NCBI GenBank assembly: GCA_034766995.1
Contig: CM068318.1
Coordinates: 6,644,501-6,708,500 of the forward strand
Length of the DNA: 64,000 nucleotides
Direction of reading: 5' to 3'
Origin: Acanthacorydalis orientalis
Lineage: Eukaryota; Arthropoda; Insecta; Megaloptera; Corydalidae
Shown: positions 38,744 to 51,371 of the stretch, piece by piece
How positions within the stretch are numbered: the first letter of the stretch is position 1
How the letters are laid out: every line of letters starts with the position of its first letter
Made by a program: the position numbers and the translations under genes
The notes under the pieces: generated by a model
What the model saw: the letters and a program-made list of their open reading frames with translations, nothing else
Database searches by the model: none
What the model was told of the DNA's origin: nothing

Positions 38744-39785
38744 TTTTTAAAAAAAAGACACTGTTTTGAGCTCGACACTGATTAAACTTTTCGATTCCTT
38801 GTCGTTTAACTCTTGAGACGTCTAAGTTCTAGTTTTCACTAGTGATAGTTTTGTCTTTAGTTAACAAAATCATTATGAATGACATGTAATTAAATCAGTT
38901 GGGACAATTTTGGAACAAACTGTGTATTAAGCTAATTTTGTGCTGCACAAGTCATTAGTTTTAGTTCTTGGTATTCAGTGAAATGTCTGTTGAAGCTGAC
39001 ATTTATCGGCACAAAATCACAATTAAATATTTTTAAACATATGATCTCTTTTTGAGAAGAGTTAACTTATTTATTAAATCAGGAATGTAATTCAGGATAT
39101 TCTAATCAGTTCAATACACAATTTAATTATTTTGGAATGGTTTCGGTAGTTTTAAAATATATAAAAGATATTTTTTTAAATAATTAGTATTTGGACTACT
39201 CATTATATTAATTTTTAGATTTATTACTTTGATTTAAATCTTGACTACTTTTCTAAGGACTAACATTTTTATTAAATCTATACCGAGTTGCTTTTTAAAA
39301 AAAGAATTAATCTATTCAAGTCGAATTTCTCTTACTAACGAAATCAATCATTCGAAGTATTCTTCATCCTTTAGAATTAAACGTCTGGAACATCTTTTCA
39401 ATACCAGATAAAATGTCTCTCCCTTTTCATTCTATCGATCCTTTCACGACGATCCATAGTCTCATACAGAAGGATATACAATATCGTCTGTTTACAGTCA
39501 TTTCTGCTGACGTTCATACACTTTTACTGTACTTATCAACGTTATAAACATTGATGAGGTGTGAATTCAGTCAAACGATTTATCGTAATCGTCGGAGCAC
39601 GTACAAGCAGTTAATTCATATTTATTTCTGTGCCTGAACTTTCTTTCACGTCTCGAATGTCATCTAATGTATTATATCCGATATGAAATCCGGCTTTTTC
39701 TCTTGGCTGAGCTGATACGAATTACTTTTGAATACGAATAGTTTGGATCTTTGAAAATATCACATAGGAACAGACATATGTGTGC

Positions 39786-39834
<49 letters not shown>

Positions 39835-40850
39835 TTTAGAGTTATAAAATATTATTAAATATTTTTTAAAAAGTATTCTATTTCTAAAATTTAAAAATTA
39901 TAAATAGGATTTTTTTAAGAAATAACTTTGAATGATATGACAACATACTATAACTGAGTAATCATGATAATTTATTAGATTTTATTTTTTATTTATTAAA
40001 TTTCAATCATTACAAAATGACTACATTGATTTATTACTGAATATTGAATTGAATATTAAAATAAATTTAGTGACTGGTTTTTTATATTTGATCCATTAAT
40101 CCGGATGTGCAATTTATACATTTAAATAGGACTTAAGGTTCGATTGTGCGAATATATTTATCAATAAATGATTACAGGACTATAAAAATGTTTATTATTA
40201 TAATACTGTTCTAAAAGAAAATATATTACAGTTCAATTGACAATTTTTTATTTGAGTATATATCTCTTTTCTATATTTTATAAAAATATTCTTTCAGAAA
40301 ATGTTCTGCAATATTTCTTTATTACTAATTTTAACAACACAAATATTTGAAAAAAAGTTCCATTCTCAATTCAATATTTAAATTTGATATTATTATCTTT
40401 TTATAGTAAGAACTCATAATACATTCTATATCTCACAGAAAAAGAGCACTACAAAATAAGTCAATAACAAATATTCGACAGTAGCTCATAAATATATTAT
40501 ATTTTAACAGAATATATTTCCTTTTAAGAATATTTGATAAAAATATAGAGAAAAACTAGCTAGACAGTATTTATTGATCAGAATAAATATACAATTTTAG
40601 AAATATGCTTGTGATAATATTTGTTTTGTAAATATTTTATAATACAACTATATTTCAAATAGAGTTGTTTAAAACTTATAATTACTTTATATCTGATAAT
40701 TATCTCAAGAGGAATGTTCTATGAAATATAAATGAAGGATTTTAATTATTATTTTAGTCTGGATATCGAGATATAAAATAAATTTGTATTTTAATAATTA
40801 ACTCAAATACTGCTAATAAAGTTATTCTATCCGTTTTATAGATAAATCGA

Positions 40851-40853
<3 letters not shown>

Positions 40854-40914
<61 letters not shown>
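40854..40914. repeat. (TA)n microsatellite, 61 bp
   Basis: Uninterrupted TA in the 11.3-kb PC2 intron. Confidence 0.9.
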
Positions 40915-40919
<5 letters not shown>

Positions 40920-41394
40920 GCGATGATTACAATATTTTTAAATAAATATTCTTTGAATAACTGATATTCCTAAATTATTTTTTTTATTCACCAGCGTTTA
41001 TCTGTATTATGTATTGGCCCCAGGAAAGTAATAAACTTGCTGAAAAAAATTCATTCAGTGGTTTAAATCCAACATAGAAAGATATTCACTGGTTGTTAAA
41101 TAATAAATAACTTTCCGAGCACTGTTTCAAAATATTGAATATACTGGTTTTCTTTATCACGCGTGTACGACATATTCATGATGTGTTATAAAATATTTAT
41201 AACACCTACTTTACACTTTTTTTATGATGTTTCCACCGTTCATTTATGTTTATTTTATAGGCATGTGTATTTTTTTACTATACCATTTTGTAATTAAATG
41301 TTGAATTAATAAGGAAGATTAGTTATTGAATAACAGACAGGTTATTCGTTTCGAAAACACATTTTTAAAATAATTTTATTAAAAGTCAATTTTC

Positions 41395-41429
<35 letters not shown>

Positions 41430-42335
41430 GTGTGTGTTTATGTAAAGCTTATTTTTTTGAACAGTTTCAAAAAGTCTATACAGCAAACCACAATATATCT
41501 GTAACAATGACAGTATCTCGACTCTGACTTTGAAAAAGTTGATATAGGATCGTCTGAGTGGAACGTTTTTGTGTATTATTCTGACATATAAATGTTTAAA
41601 AAGTATACGCCGTCTCATATACACATTTCAAATAAGTGATATATGAACTTGAAATCTATTTTTATATATTTTATGCGACTGGCACAACACAAAATAAAAT
41701 AAATTGATAGAATACTCGGTAGGTTCTCTTTTAAAAGTCATAGGGTTTTATATACAAATAGCGATTGATGTAGCGGTTTATTTGAAATAAAATCAGATAT
41801 TGTTATCTTACTGTGTGTAACACAACTGTATTTTGAATTTTTATACAGATTACTGTTGAAAAATAAATAAAATAGAATATTTTTATTCACCTGTGTTAAA
41901 GATTTTTGGTTAACGAATAGAAGAGATTTTTGTAAATTTTTAAATTTCTATATTTTTTACAAATCAAAAAGTAAATCTTACTCGAGATAATATTAAAGAA
42001 AACATTTGTCATTACAAGAGTAAAATAAATTAATCTCCATCAGTTACTTTTACATTTTTTTTATCTTGTAATGAATTGTGTACGAGTGTACAAGATTTTT
42101 AAGATTTTATATTTTGTAAATAAAATAAATCTCACACTTATTTTTAATCCCGAAAGTTTAATGCTTGAATATATCGAATATTTACATTATTAAACTTAAA
42201 TATTATTTTAAGATAAAGAAAATATATTTGAAAGTAGATAATTACACACTATTTATGCAAAAGACAGCTACAGATAAAAAAATAAAACATACTTTTTATA
42301 TTAACAGGTAATATTTTATAGTTTTAATAGTTCGT

Positions 42336-42382
42336 TATGAATTTGAAGGAAATAAACCGTAATTATTTTTCTACCGACTAAA
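42336..42382 (+). mobile_element. 3' end scrap of a family A mariner
   Basis: ATGAATTTGAAGGAAATAAA, CCGTAATTATTTTTCTACCG and ACTAAA match the last 45 bp of the copies at 35353 and 37654 with a few changes. Nothing of the rest of an element is seen upstream. Confidence 0.65.
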
Positions 42383-42899
42383 TAGAAAAAATCTAACATA
42401 GATTTATTTTTAATTTAACAAGTTATTAGATATATCGTCTTAGTGGTGTTGGTTCTTTTCAATTATACAAGATTTGTCTTTTACTAGTTTTTATATTTGT
42501 GTTATCATCAGGTAAAGCAGATAACTTAATTGTTTCTAGCTCTTTCATGATGTGATAACCATTTAAACTAGACATAGAACCATAAAAAGTCACGTGATTC
42601 AAAAGGATAAAGACTATGAGGACAATATATTAACTGAGTAGCAGTTAAATCAAATAATTTAAACATTATTAGGTGTTTAAGATTTGTGTTTCATTTTATA
42701 CGGTTATGAAACATTTTTGAATAAAAAACCAATAAAAATATTTTCTTCTTTAATTTATAAAAAATAAATATTATTATAAATTGTAGATGTAAATTTATGA
42801 AATATATTTTTAGAAAATTATCTGTAAAAACGTGGTTGTGAAAAAGTAATTGGAATATACAGAATAAAATAAAGCACACAGAGAGACAAATACACATAC

Positions 42900-42901
<2 letters not shown>

Positions 42902-42947
<46 letters not shown>
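42902..42947. repeat. (TA)n microsatellite
   Basis: A 46-bp TA tract. Confidence 0.9.
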
Positions 42948-42950
<3 letters not shown>

Positions 42951-43370
42951 GTTAATAATTTTCACAATATTTATATAAAAAATGTGCGGTTTCATAATTG
43001 AAACAAGATTAATAAAAGTCAAATGCTTGACGTGAAACTTGAATTGAAACTCGAATATTTTCCTACCGCAAGTTATTTCTCGGTTATGCTTTGAACGTTC
43101 TTATAATAAAGATTGGCATACTTGTTCAACTCGATTATTTTTCATGTTTGACGAGAAGAATCCGATGCTCACGTTTAACGAAACTCGTACAGTACTCGAA
43201 TTACAGATCAAATTTTCTTGTAACGTAACGGAACTTTCCAGCTGAGTTTCGTTTACAAATTGATAGCAGTTGTACTCGTAATGATAGATTGCTTTTTTAT
43301 ATAAGAAAAACAACTTGATTATTATGTTTTTTAATGTAGGAATTTTATGAAATCACACAAACACACACAC

Positions 43371-43402
<32 letters not shown>

Positions 43403-43503
43403 ATATATATATATATATACATGGATGTATGTAAATAATTTGAAACAGCTCAAATTTATAAAAATAATGAGTTTTCTTTTCTCTGACCTTTACATGATGT
43501 AAT

Positions 43504-43543
<40 letters not shown>
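43371..43543. repeat. Two (TA)n tracts
   Basis: TA at 43371-43420 with an AA interruption (preceded by a CA run) and at 43507-43543. Confidence 0.9.
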
Positions 43544-43548
<5 letters not shown>

Positions 43549-45398
43549 ATGCATTATCTCATTTTAATACTCTTATACGTACATTATCTGTTTTATTATA
43601 TTATAAAAATTGTATATAAAACGCAATATAGTAATAAAAGTGATATTCAAGTGTACTAAACACATAATACAGTCATAAATTATTTTATAAATATATCTAT
43701 TTTTAAAAGAACCCCTCACCGGTTATAATACTTTCAAATGGCAATTTTATTTATTAGATGTTCATTTTAGAATTTAATTGCACATTAAAATCAATTAATT
43801 AAAGTTTTAATGCGAGAAAAATACTGAAATATTTTTATTAAATTCGATTTCTGTTCAATAAACTGGTAAAGCAATTTATGTTACAAAAATAAATTTACAT
43901 TTTATCTAATTATTTTTTAGTAATATAATGCTATCTTATAAATCATTTCCAATCAAGAATGTACAACAATTGATTATCGTTCATTTTTGATTTTAAGCAT
44001 TTAAATAAAGATTTTTACGAATTTGGTTAGTTCTTGATCTTGATTTGAACATTGATAGCCGTGTGTAGCGTGACTGTACCGACAGGTATGGAACCTTTAT
44101 TATTAGTACATGTTTTGATTTGATTATTCCTTGTCATTCGTGATAATCTAAGAATAATTTAAAAAAACACATATCTGTGTGATTTTGATAACAGATCTTT
44201 TATCTATAAAGCACTGAGGCGTAGAAAAATCTGTTAGATTTTTTCGAATTAAATTTTTCCTTATAAATATTTTCTTAATTTATTGATAATAGGTGTGTTT
44301 AAAGAAATAAGTTCTATATAATTTACTCATATTTCTCAGTATGTTTTACTTATTTTCAAAATTTAAAAAATATATTTTTTATTTACATTTTACTGATGTT
44401 AAATATAAACCGGTACCATTGCAAAATAATTAGATTAACCTACTGGTGAACATTTAAAGAAAACATGAACGTAATAGTTATTTTAATTATCAAATATCAC
44501 AAATTAATTTTATATTAGATATTGTGTATTATATAAATTATATTATTTATATAAAATATGTTATTCAAATTCATTAAGTATTTGTTATTGTACCTTCATG
44601 TATATTTCTTTATGTATTAGTAACTGCAACCTAATTAAAACGTCAAAACCAGAAAAGCCCACATTTGCTTTCTCGACCCATGTGGGTGTCTGCATGTACA
44701 AACGTATACTAAAAAAATTATACATTAAGCTTCAATTCTTGTGATGTAGGTTTAATCCTCACGTGTCGACGTTCTATTATCGACTTGACACGTTTGATGG
44801 CTTTTAATTAGTTTGTAAATAATATAGAAAGTGTTGAGATTAACTTACGTTCTGATTCGATGACGTAAATAGTACAGCTTGTGTTCTAATTTTATATTAC
44901 TGATATTTTCTTTTTAATTAACTGGATTTTTTTATATAACAAACAAACATGGAAACAATGACGTTCTCTACGTTTTATATTAACTGAAACATCGACGAGT
45001 TATTGGAAATGTGAAGTGTGGGCACGTAAGAATGTTATGTATTCTATTGTTTTTATGTTATAAATTTTATAATTGTGATTGAAAAAATAAAATGACGCAA
45101 TTCCACCCATTGACGTTCCACAATTGTGATAATAAAGATTAAAGGATTGGAATGACGTACATAAATGATGATGATAATACAGAATAAAATTACCAGAGCA
45201 ATGGTTTTTTTTAATAAATAAGTGGTAAAAACAGCGAAACCTATAGTCTGACGCTATGAAAATGATGTCATTATTATGCGCATAACCAATTAATTAAGAT
45301 TATATATTTTCATTTTTTTTATAAAATTATGCTTGATAATGCAATATCTCTACAATAAAACAATAATAGAACAAGTATTTTAAATTGAGAGTTTACTG

Positions 45399-45441
<43 letters not shown>

Positions 45442-45504
45442 TTCTTATTGTGAAATGTATTATTAACTGAGATGTAACATTTTAATCCTCTTTTTTACTT
45501 ACAG

Positions 45505-45542
45505 GTGTGGATTACATGCATCCAGATTTGAAATTCAATTAT
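45505..45542 (+). CDS. PCSK2: PC2 exon C: 38-nt exon following the catalytic Asp
   Basis: A very short exon lies between acceptor TTACTTACAG (ends 45504) and donor GTAAGT (45543-45548). Its first two bases complete the glycine of DDG carried over from exon B (phase 1), and it then encodes VDYMHPDLKFNY, ending in phase 0. The match to the family block DDGxDYxHPDL is unmistakable, so the splice phases on both sides confirm the model. It sits between an 11.3-kb and a 5.4-kb intron and is preceded by a (TA)n tract at about 45403-45437, only some 70 bp from the acceptor. The in-frame reading past the donor is intronic. Confidence 0.95.
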
Positions 45543-45806
45543 GTAAGTATTTTTACAGTAAATACATATTTCAATTCCATCATTCTAGTGTACAGATATA
45601 TTAAATATTTTCATCAAAAGAAATATAAACCTTGTGGAAGAGGAAAATCATTTGTAAAACTTATCTTATATTGTTTTTTCTTTGTATAAAAAATATTCTT
45701 AAAAGTGTAGTACGTTAATCCTCAAATTTAAATATAGATTGATTCAACTTTGGATTCTACATGAAAGTATTAAAAAACGCTAAAATAAAAAAAAATGTTA
45801 TTTCCC

Positions 45807-45862
45807 ATTTAGTATTTCAGTTCAATTGTATTTTAATATCGAATTGAACTAAAATACTAAAT
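45807..45862. repeat. 56-nt near-perfect hairpin
   Basis: The arms 45807-45827 (ATTTAGTATTTCAGTTCAATT) and 45842-45862 pair over 21 positions with a single C/A mismatch, around a 14-nt loop. It lies in the PC2 intron, 265 bp after the small exon C. The stem is short for a typical microRNA precursor. Confidence 0.75.
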
Positions 45863-46933
45863 AAAAAGTAAGATGATTTTTCTTAACACTTGCGTTTAAT
45901 ACTTCCTTGTGGAAGCCTAAATTGAATCAGCCTATATATACATAAATATTTTAATTATCAAATTAAATCACTCTATATATGCATGAATATTTTTATCTCC
46001 CTATTTAATATAATAAAAAAGGAATTTTTGAGAATATTGATCAGGTTTTTAAATTTTATTAATGTGTTTTTAAATATATTAGTATTAATGTGATAATTTT
46101 TGACAAAAATGAGACTAAATTTTATATTTGAATCATTAGAAGAATTTATTAAGAGATAATTATTTGTATTTTCACTCTCAATTTCATCATTACACGAATA
46201 AATCCATATTATTCTGTACCGTGGTGCTTTGAATATGATAGAAGTGCAATTGAAATGCACATAAGAAAAAAATGATCTATTGAATATATTTGATCAAAAA
46301 AATATTTTTGTGGCGCATAGTTTGAAAAATTATTTGTGAAAATCAGTTATTAAAAAGAAAAATAAATAAAGAAACAAAATATTATAGTTGATCTCCATGT
46401 GTCTATTTGTGTTTAAATTTATTTTCACGAATGAACGAATGAATACTTCCAAGTACAATAAAATCGTTTTGTTTATTCTTCGTTTCATTTTAGCAAAAAT
46501 TTAAGTAAACTCAATATCGATTTAACAGCAGTTTTGTTGATAAGGCAACAGTTATTAATTTGTTTTCATTTATTTGAAACTTATAAGATATTTAAAATTT
46601 CAGAGTCTTATTCAACGCAGTTATTCTGAAAAGAAAACACGTACTCTGTAAATGCACCACACTGAATAAACACTAAAATATGTAAAAATCTTATAAATAT
46701 TAAGTAAATCAATAGACTTTAATATATTTTTTTCTATCCACAATATTACTATTTCTTCTAATTAAACAAATGAGAAATATATTTATTAGATTTTTTTTCC
46801 TTATTAAAAAAATGCACAGTATGTGATATCGATGCAACTGTTAATGTAATAATATTAATATTATTAGGAAATTGTTAAGTTCATCTAAAAAAAATCTGTA
46901 CAATTTTGATCTATTAAATTATTTTTTTAAAAA

Positions 46934-46973
<40 letters not shown>

Positions 46974-49195
46974 TCAATCAGACGAATAGTATTTTATATG
47001 TCATTTTTACCAGTAAGAAAAATTTGATTAGTAAAAAAGTGTTCGACATCCTTATTCGAAACATCAGCATATTCGTACACTGCTAAACAAATAAATAATT
47101 CCAACACAATCTGTCACAGGTCGGTAAAAGATCTATGAGCTTTCTTAACCGATTAATATCAACGTATTTGTCCGCACAAGGACTTTCGATTACTTTGCAC
47201 TGTGTGACAATTTATTTCTGGTCTTTAGTCTCTATGTTTGTGTTCGTAACGAAACGCCAAGGAAAAACGCTCCTCCGAGAATTTACACAAACAGAACATT
47301 GTTACAATACAAACCTTCCTCTCGAGATATGGTCGAAAGTATAGGCGTAAGAATAGCGTTTAGCACGCTATATTTCTTTTTGTACGCTTATTCGCTATCT
47401 CTGAAATTGACGTGGATTTTTTGTAGAAAATTGCTGCGCCAAGCATTTCATTTTCATAAATGAAATATTGTTGAAGAAGTTATATTCTGATATTGATTTT
47501 TGATGTAATAACAAAAAAAAAGTTAAGAATAACAAATTTGGTTCATATTTTATAACGCTTCGAACTCGTTTCACTAGGAGTGGGTGAAATAAAAAAAGCA
47601 TATTGTCGAATAAATCAATAATAAATTGAACGTGACAATCAGTTTGCTTTGAACATTTTTTTCAGAAAAAAAAACGTCAATGGTTTGATTAAATAATAAA
47701 AAAAACGATTATTTAAAATCGTTGCTTTGTGTTATTTATTTCAATCCTCTGAAATACGTAATATATAAGTAGTAATCTTTTTTTATTCTATTATTGATTT
47801 TAACTTTTCATCAAAATAATAATTAACTTTTATTATAACATCGAATATGTATTGAACTTTTTATTCAATGAAAATATTTCACAGAAATATATTTGAGGGT
47901 TTGTTCGCCACAAAGCTAAAAATTAATATATCAATACGTTTCAGTATTCTAAAATTAAATTTAAATATAACAAACATAAAATCAAATATAAAATTTCATT
48001 TAATATTAGTAATAGTTGAACATCTTTTTTCAAGCTTTGTCACATACTTTTTTGTTATAATATATTTGCATATCTAGTAGTGTGCTCTAAGCAGAATATT
48101 TCACAGTTTTTCAAATAAATATTTAAACAGGCATATTTTATTTATATATTTTAAACAGATTATTATTTTGTGATTTAAACTAGATATTAATGATTTCATT
48201 CTACTTTTATTTAGTTGAAAGATTGAAATACTTGAGTCATAGTTGTAGGGATACATATTTATTTTTTATTTGTTGTAGAAATTCAATGCATATTTAAATG
48301 AAGGAGATGAAAGAGAGTAATCAATAGGTTGTTGTATGGGTAAAAACTGTGCAAAACATGTATAATTAAGAAACTATTTTTCTGTCTTTCAGTGCTTTAA
48401 AAATATTGAAATTACGATAGAAATGAGCATTATCAACATTCGAAAGTCATCAATAACCAATTATTGACTATGTTTGATCAGAAACAGTTTTGTGGTTTAT
48501 CGAATGAGAAAATAATTCATCTGTGAAAGCGAATGTAGCTACAGAGCCAGAACAAGGCTACCATTTTAAAATAGTAATATGCTAACAAATCGAAGAAATC
48601 TTTTCAAAATTTCGTATAACTTTCGAATTTCGACTTCTGTTTAAATTGAATATTGTTTGAAGGAATAATAAATGAAAACATAATTAAGACACGTGCGATT
48701 TAATCTGTCACACGTGCCTAAATATATTGTGAATACATCAAAGGAACTGAACGCATGTCGTATTAAATTTGACAATGAAACTAATCTCTATTAATTGGCA
48801 TTATCGTTATTGTACACATTTGTCGAACTTTAATAAATGTGTTTTTGAAATTGGCACAATAAACAAGGTTAATAAATATTAATGAAACATTTATGTAATG
48901 ATCGATTAGAGATATTTTTATTTGCAGATTAATTTCGGAATAATATTTACATTCAGGTATTAAATCACAAAAACGCACCTATACTTACAAGTATACAAAT
49001 ATAGTACATTCAGACATACACACACACAAAAAGATATATGTATATATGTGTGTGTGTATGTGTTATGAGTTTGTAATTGCATTTGTATGAATAATATATA
49101 ACGAGTTATGTGACACTGCATTCGTTTCATTTATTTATCCTGCAAATGAATTTAAAACAAATATGTTTTTATTAATCTTATTATATTAGGTTGAT

Positions 49196-49254
49196 ATGAA
49201 AATAATTTCGGTTTTGTTTTCTGAATTCTAGCCTTATTTTTTCATTTTTTTAGA
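49196..49254 (+). mobile_element. 5' end scrap of a family A mariner
   Basis: TTAGGTTGATATGAAAATAA after a TA, then CGGTTTTGTTTTCTGAATTC, follows the first 60 bp of the 37654 element. It ends abruptly where a palindromic-family repeat begins. Confidence 0.65.
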
Positions 49255-49400
49255 CACTGTGGCTGAATTGACTTTCAAAAATGATTTTTTTTCTGTACCC
49301 TATCGAGATTTTTCTCTGTATTGACAATTTGAGAATGATTGGATCGTTATGAAAATGCACATAAGTAATAATCAAAATGATCTTTTGGCTTGTGTTTTAA
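49255..49400. repeat. Dispersed palindromic-family repeat, copy 6
   Basis: CACTGTGGCTGAATTGACTT, also seen as ACTGTGGCTAAATTAATTTT near 5939, is followed by GAATGATTGGATCGTTATGA, AAATGCACATAAGTAATAAT and CAAAATGATC, the right-arm wording of the family. Confidence 0.5.
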
Positions 49401-50436
49401 AAAATATTTTATGATTTGTACGGCGAAAAAAATTCATTTGTAAAAATATTTATTACATTTTTGACAAGAATTTAATTTGTGGTTATTCGATTTATTAGTT
49501 TTAATAATAATTAGACGACTGTGGCGCAGTTCATTTTTATAAATTCATTTCTTGCTTATCTTAAATCCACAAAAACGTTTCTTATCAAACATTATTCGAT
49601 AATTAATTATACTGATTGTGTTAATTTTTTGATAGGAATGCTGTCATTTTTTACAATACTAGAGATACTTTTTCTGTATATTAATACTCGAAGGATGATA
49701 ATATTGGTGTCTAAATAAATATAATCTGAATTATGTTTGATTCACAAAGGAAACTACAACACATATTCTAAAATACTACAATAGAAATTCATGTTTTTGA
49801 TTTTATATGTACATATTTTTATTTAATGTTAATGCTATAATTAAAATTCGATATTAAAAAAATGTTTATGCTAATGACACATCTACTTTGTTAACTTGAA
49901 ATGAATAATTTATTAGAATTTTCTTATATATATATATATATATATATAAGAATACTTCAAATTTTAACTATTCACTATTGAGTTACGATATCATTTAATG
50001 TAAATGATGACTCGTACAAACTGACTGTGTCTCTTTTTTACACAACTTTTTAATAATTTTTCTATATTTATAATTAGATTATCCGTTGATTATATTTTGT
50101 GTTATTTAAAAACTATATTTTAAATTTTAACTGTTTATTATTTAAAAACAGCCTCACTTAATATGAACGATGCGCTACTTAAATCTGCTGTGCTTCTATT
50201 TTACCCATATTTTTTATAATATTATTTTGATTATTTATAGATTATTTTTGTCTCCTTCTCTCTCTCTTTATCTTTAAAAGTACATAAGAATGTCTCTACC
50301 TTTAATATTTTTATAATTAAGTTTTCTTGGAGAGAAAATGAAAACACAAGTTTATTTGAAATAAATTCATACTTGAAAAATAACCTATAGGATCTGTAGA
50401 TATATTAAATACTATATTTCTATTTATTTTAGTTTA

Positions 50437-50473
<37 letters not shown>

Positions 50474-50980
50474 GAACATATTTAGCAAAATATTTATTAT
50501 TAATAAATAATAGATAAGCTTCTTATATAAGTACTTATTATAGATTAACTTAAAAGATGAATTATTGTATACGAAACATGTACATTACTTCGTAGAATAT
50601 TAAAAATAGATCTAGGATTAGTAGTTGGAAATTGTAAAATTAGTCACTTCATGTACATGATGAGTGTTCAGCGTTTCTGAATTACACGCTGTACAGAAGT
50701 TTCAATATCCGATTTTTATTGAACAGATTCGCATATTTCAAAACCATTAAATCCTCAATTTATCTATATACATTTCGCACCATTTCGTACATGTTTCAGT
50801 TCGACTGTGCAGAATTCCAATCAATTAACAATGTCAATACGGTTTTTAATATCATTTTTATACTCTCTTGAACATATTTGATATAGATGCTTGGCGTATA
50901 TATATATATAGATAGTCATTTTCTTTGGAAGGTTTTCATCCACGTATAAGCATGTATCCATTGAACTGTTTTTGTTTCAG

Positions 50981-51057
50981 AATGCGAAAGCCAGTTACGA
51001 CTTCAGCAGTAATGATCCGTTCCCTTATCCACGCTATACGGACGACTGGTTTAATAG
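50981..51057 (+). CDS. PCSK2: PC2 exon D: segment before the catalytic His
   Basis: The exon has 25 codons plus two bases, from acceptor TTTTTGTTTCAG (ends 50980) to donor GTAAGG (51058-51063). It reads NAKASYDFSSNDP followed by FPYPRYTDDWFN, the PC2-specific block that in all known members leads directly into S-HGTRCAGE with the catalytic histidine. The last two bases (AG) leave a split codon; if the next exon starts with C or T this is the conserved serine. No HGTRCAGE exon is visible in the remaining 12.9 kb, so the next intron is at least 12943 bp. Confidence 0.95.
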
Positions 51058-51328
51058 GTAAGGAAATATGCATTCTTATCTTTTGAGTGGTAGATACTTT
51101 AAATTGAATATATCTTGCTCGCTTTTCTATTGGAAACGTTATTTTTACGATCCTATTCTATTTTGATACGATTGTTCATCAAGAACATTGACGGTTTCGC
51201 CTACGAACTAAAATCGTTTTTTTTCCTCCTTTTATTTCAAGTTTTATGGAATGAGAAACCAAAAATAAACTTGAAAATCGTTATGTACACACAGATAAAA
51301 GCCTACACACACATGCACACACACACAC

Positions 51329-51371
<43 letters not shown>

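Larger units (their letters stand above)
34200..45504 (+). other. PCSK2: PC2 intron B-C (11305 bp, phase 1)
   Basis: The intron runs from GTGAGT to TTACAG. It holds two same-orientation copies of one internally deleted mariner (35353-35927, 37654-38232), a 3' scrap of a related element (42336-42382), and GC-richer patches near 34440-34800, 36960-37240, 39420-39740, 43020-43270 and 44640-45180. It also has numerous (TA)n tracts. The open frames in it are short, overlap transposon or microsatellite sequence, and are not supported as genes. Confidence 0.85.
45543..50980 (+). other. PCSK2: PC2 intron C-D (5438 bp, phase 0)
   Basis: The intron runs from GTAAGT to TTTCAG. It contains a strong 56-nt hairpin 265 bp inside the intron (45807-45862), a GC-richer patch at 47040-47420, a 5' mariner scrap (49196-49254) directly joined to a palindromic-family repeat (49255-49400), and (TA)n tracts near 46938, 49926, 50441 and 50896. 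The rest is plain AT-rich intron. Confidence 0.85.
31370..51057 (+). other. PCSK2: Partial gene: prohormone convertase 2 (PC2/amontillado), four internal exons
   Basis: This is a multi-exon animal gene for a kexin/subtilisin-family proprotein convertase. PC2 cleaves neuropeptide and peptide-hormone precursors after paired basic residues inside secretory granules of neuroendocrine cells (known of the family). The four exons splice in frame: phase 0 after exon A, phase 1 after B, phase 0 after C, phase 2 after D. All four visible donors are GT and the four acceptors end in TTTCAG or TTACAG. The joined product is about 159 residues and runs from the middle of the prodomain to just before the catalytic histidine. 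PC2 rather than furin or PC1/3 is indicated by the SNDPFPYPRYTDDW stretch. The signal-peptide exon(s) upstream and the exon with the HGTRCAGE histidine motif downstream are not seen here. The name PCSK2 is the vertebrate symbol; in insects the gene is amon. Confidence 0.93.

Noticed and set aside
43101..43313. 70-codon minus-strand frame in a mildly GC-richer block
   Set aside because: No start context, splice signals or family resemblance; length within chance.
44658..44686. CCCACAT...ATGTGGG short hairpin
   Set aside because: A 7-bp stem with a 15-nt loop is expected by chance in 64 kb.
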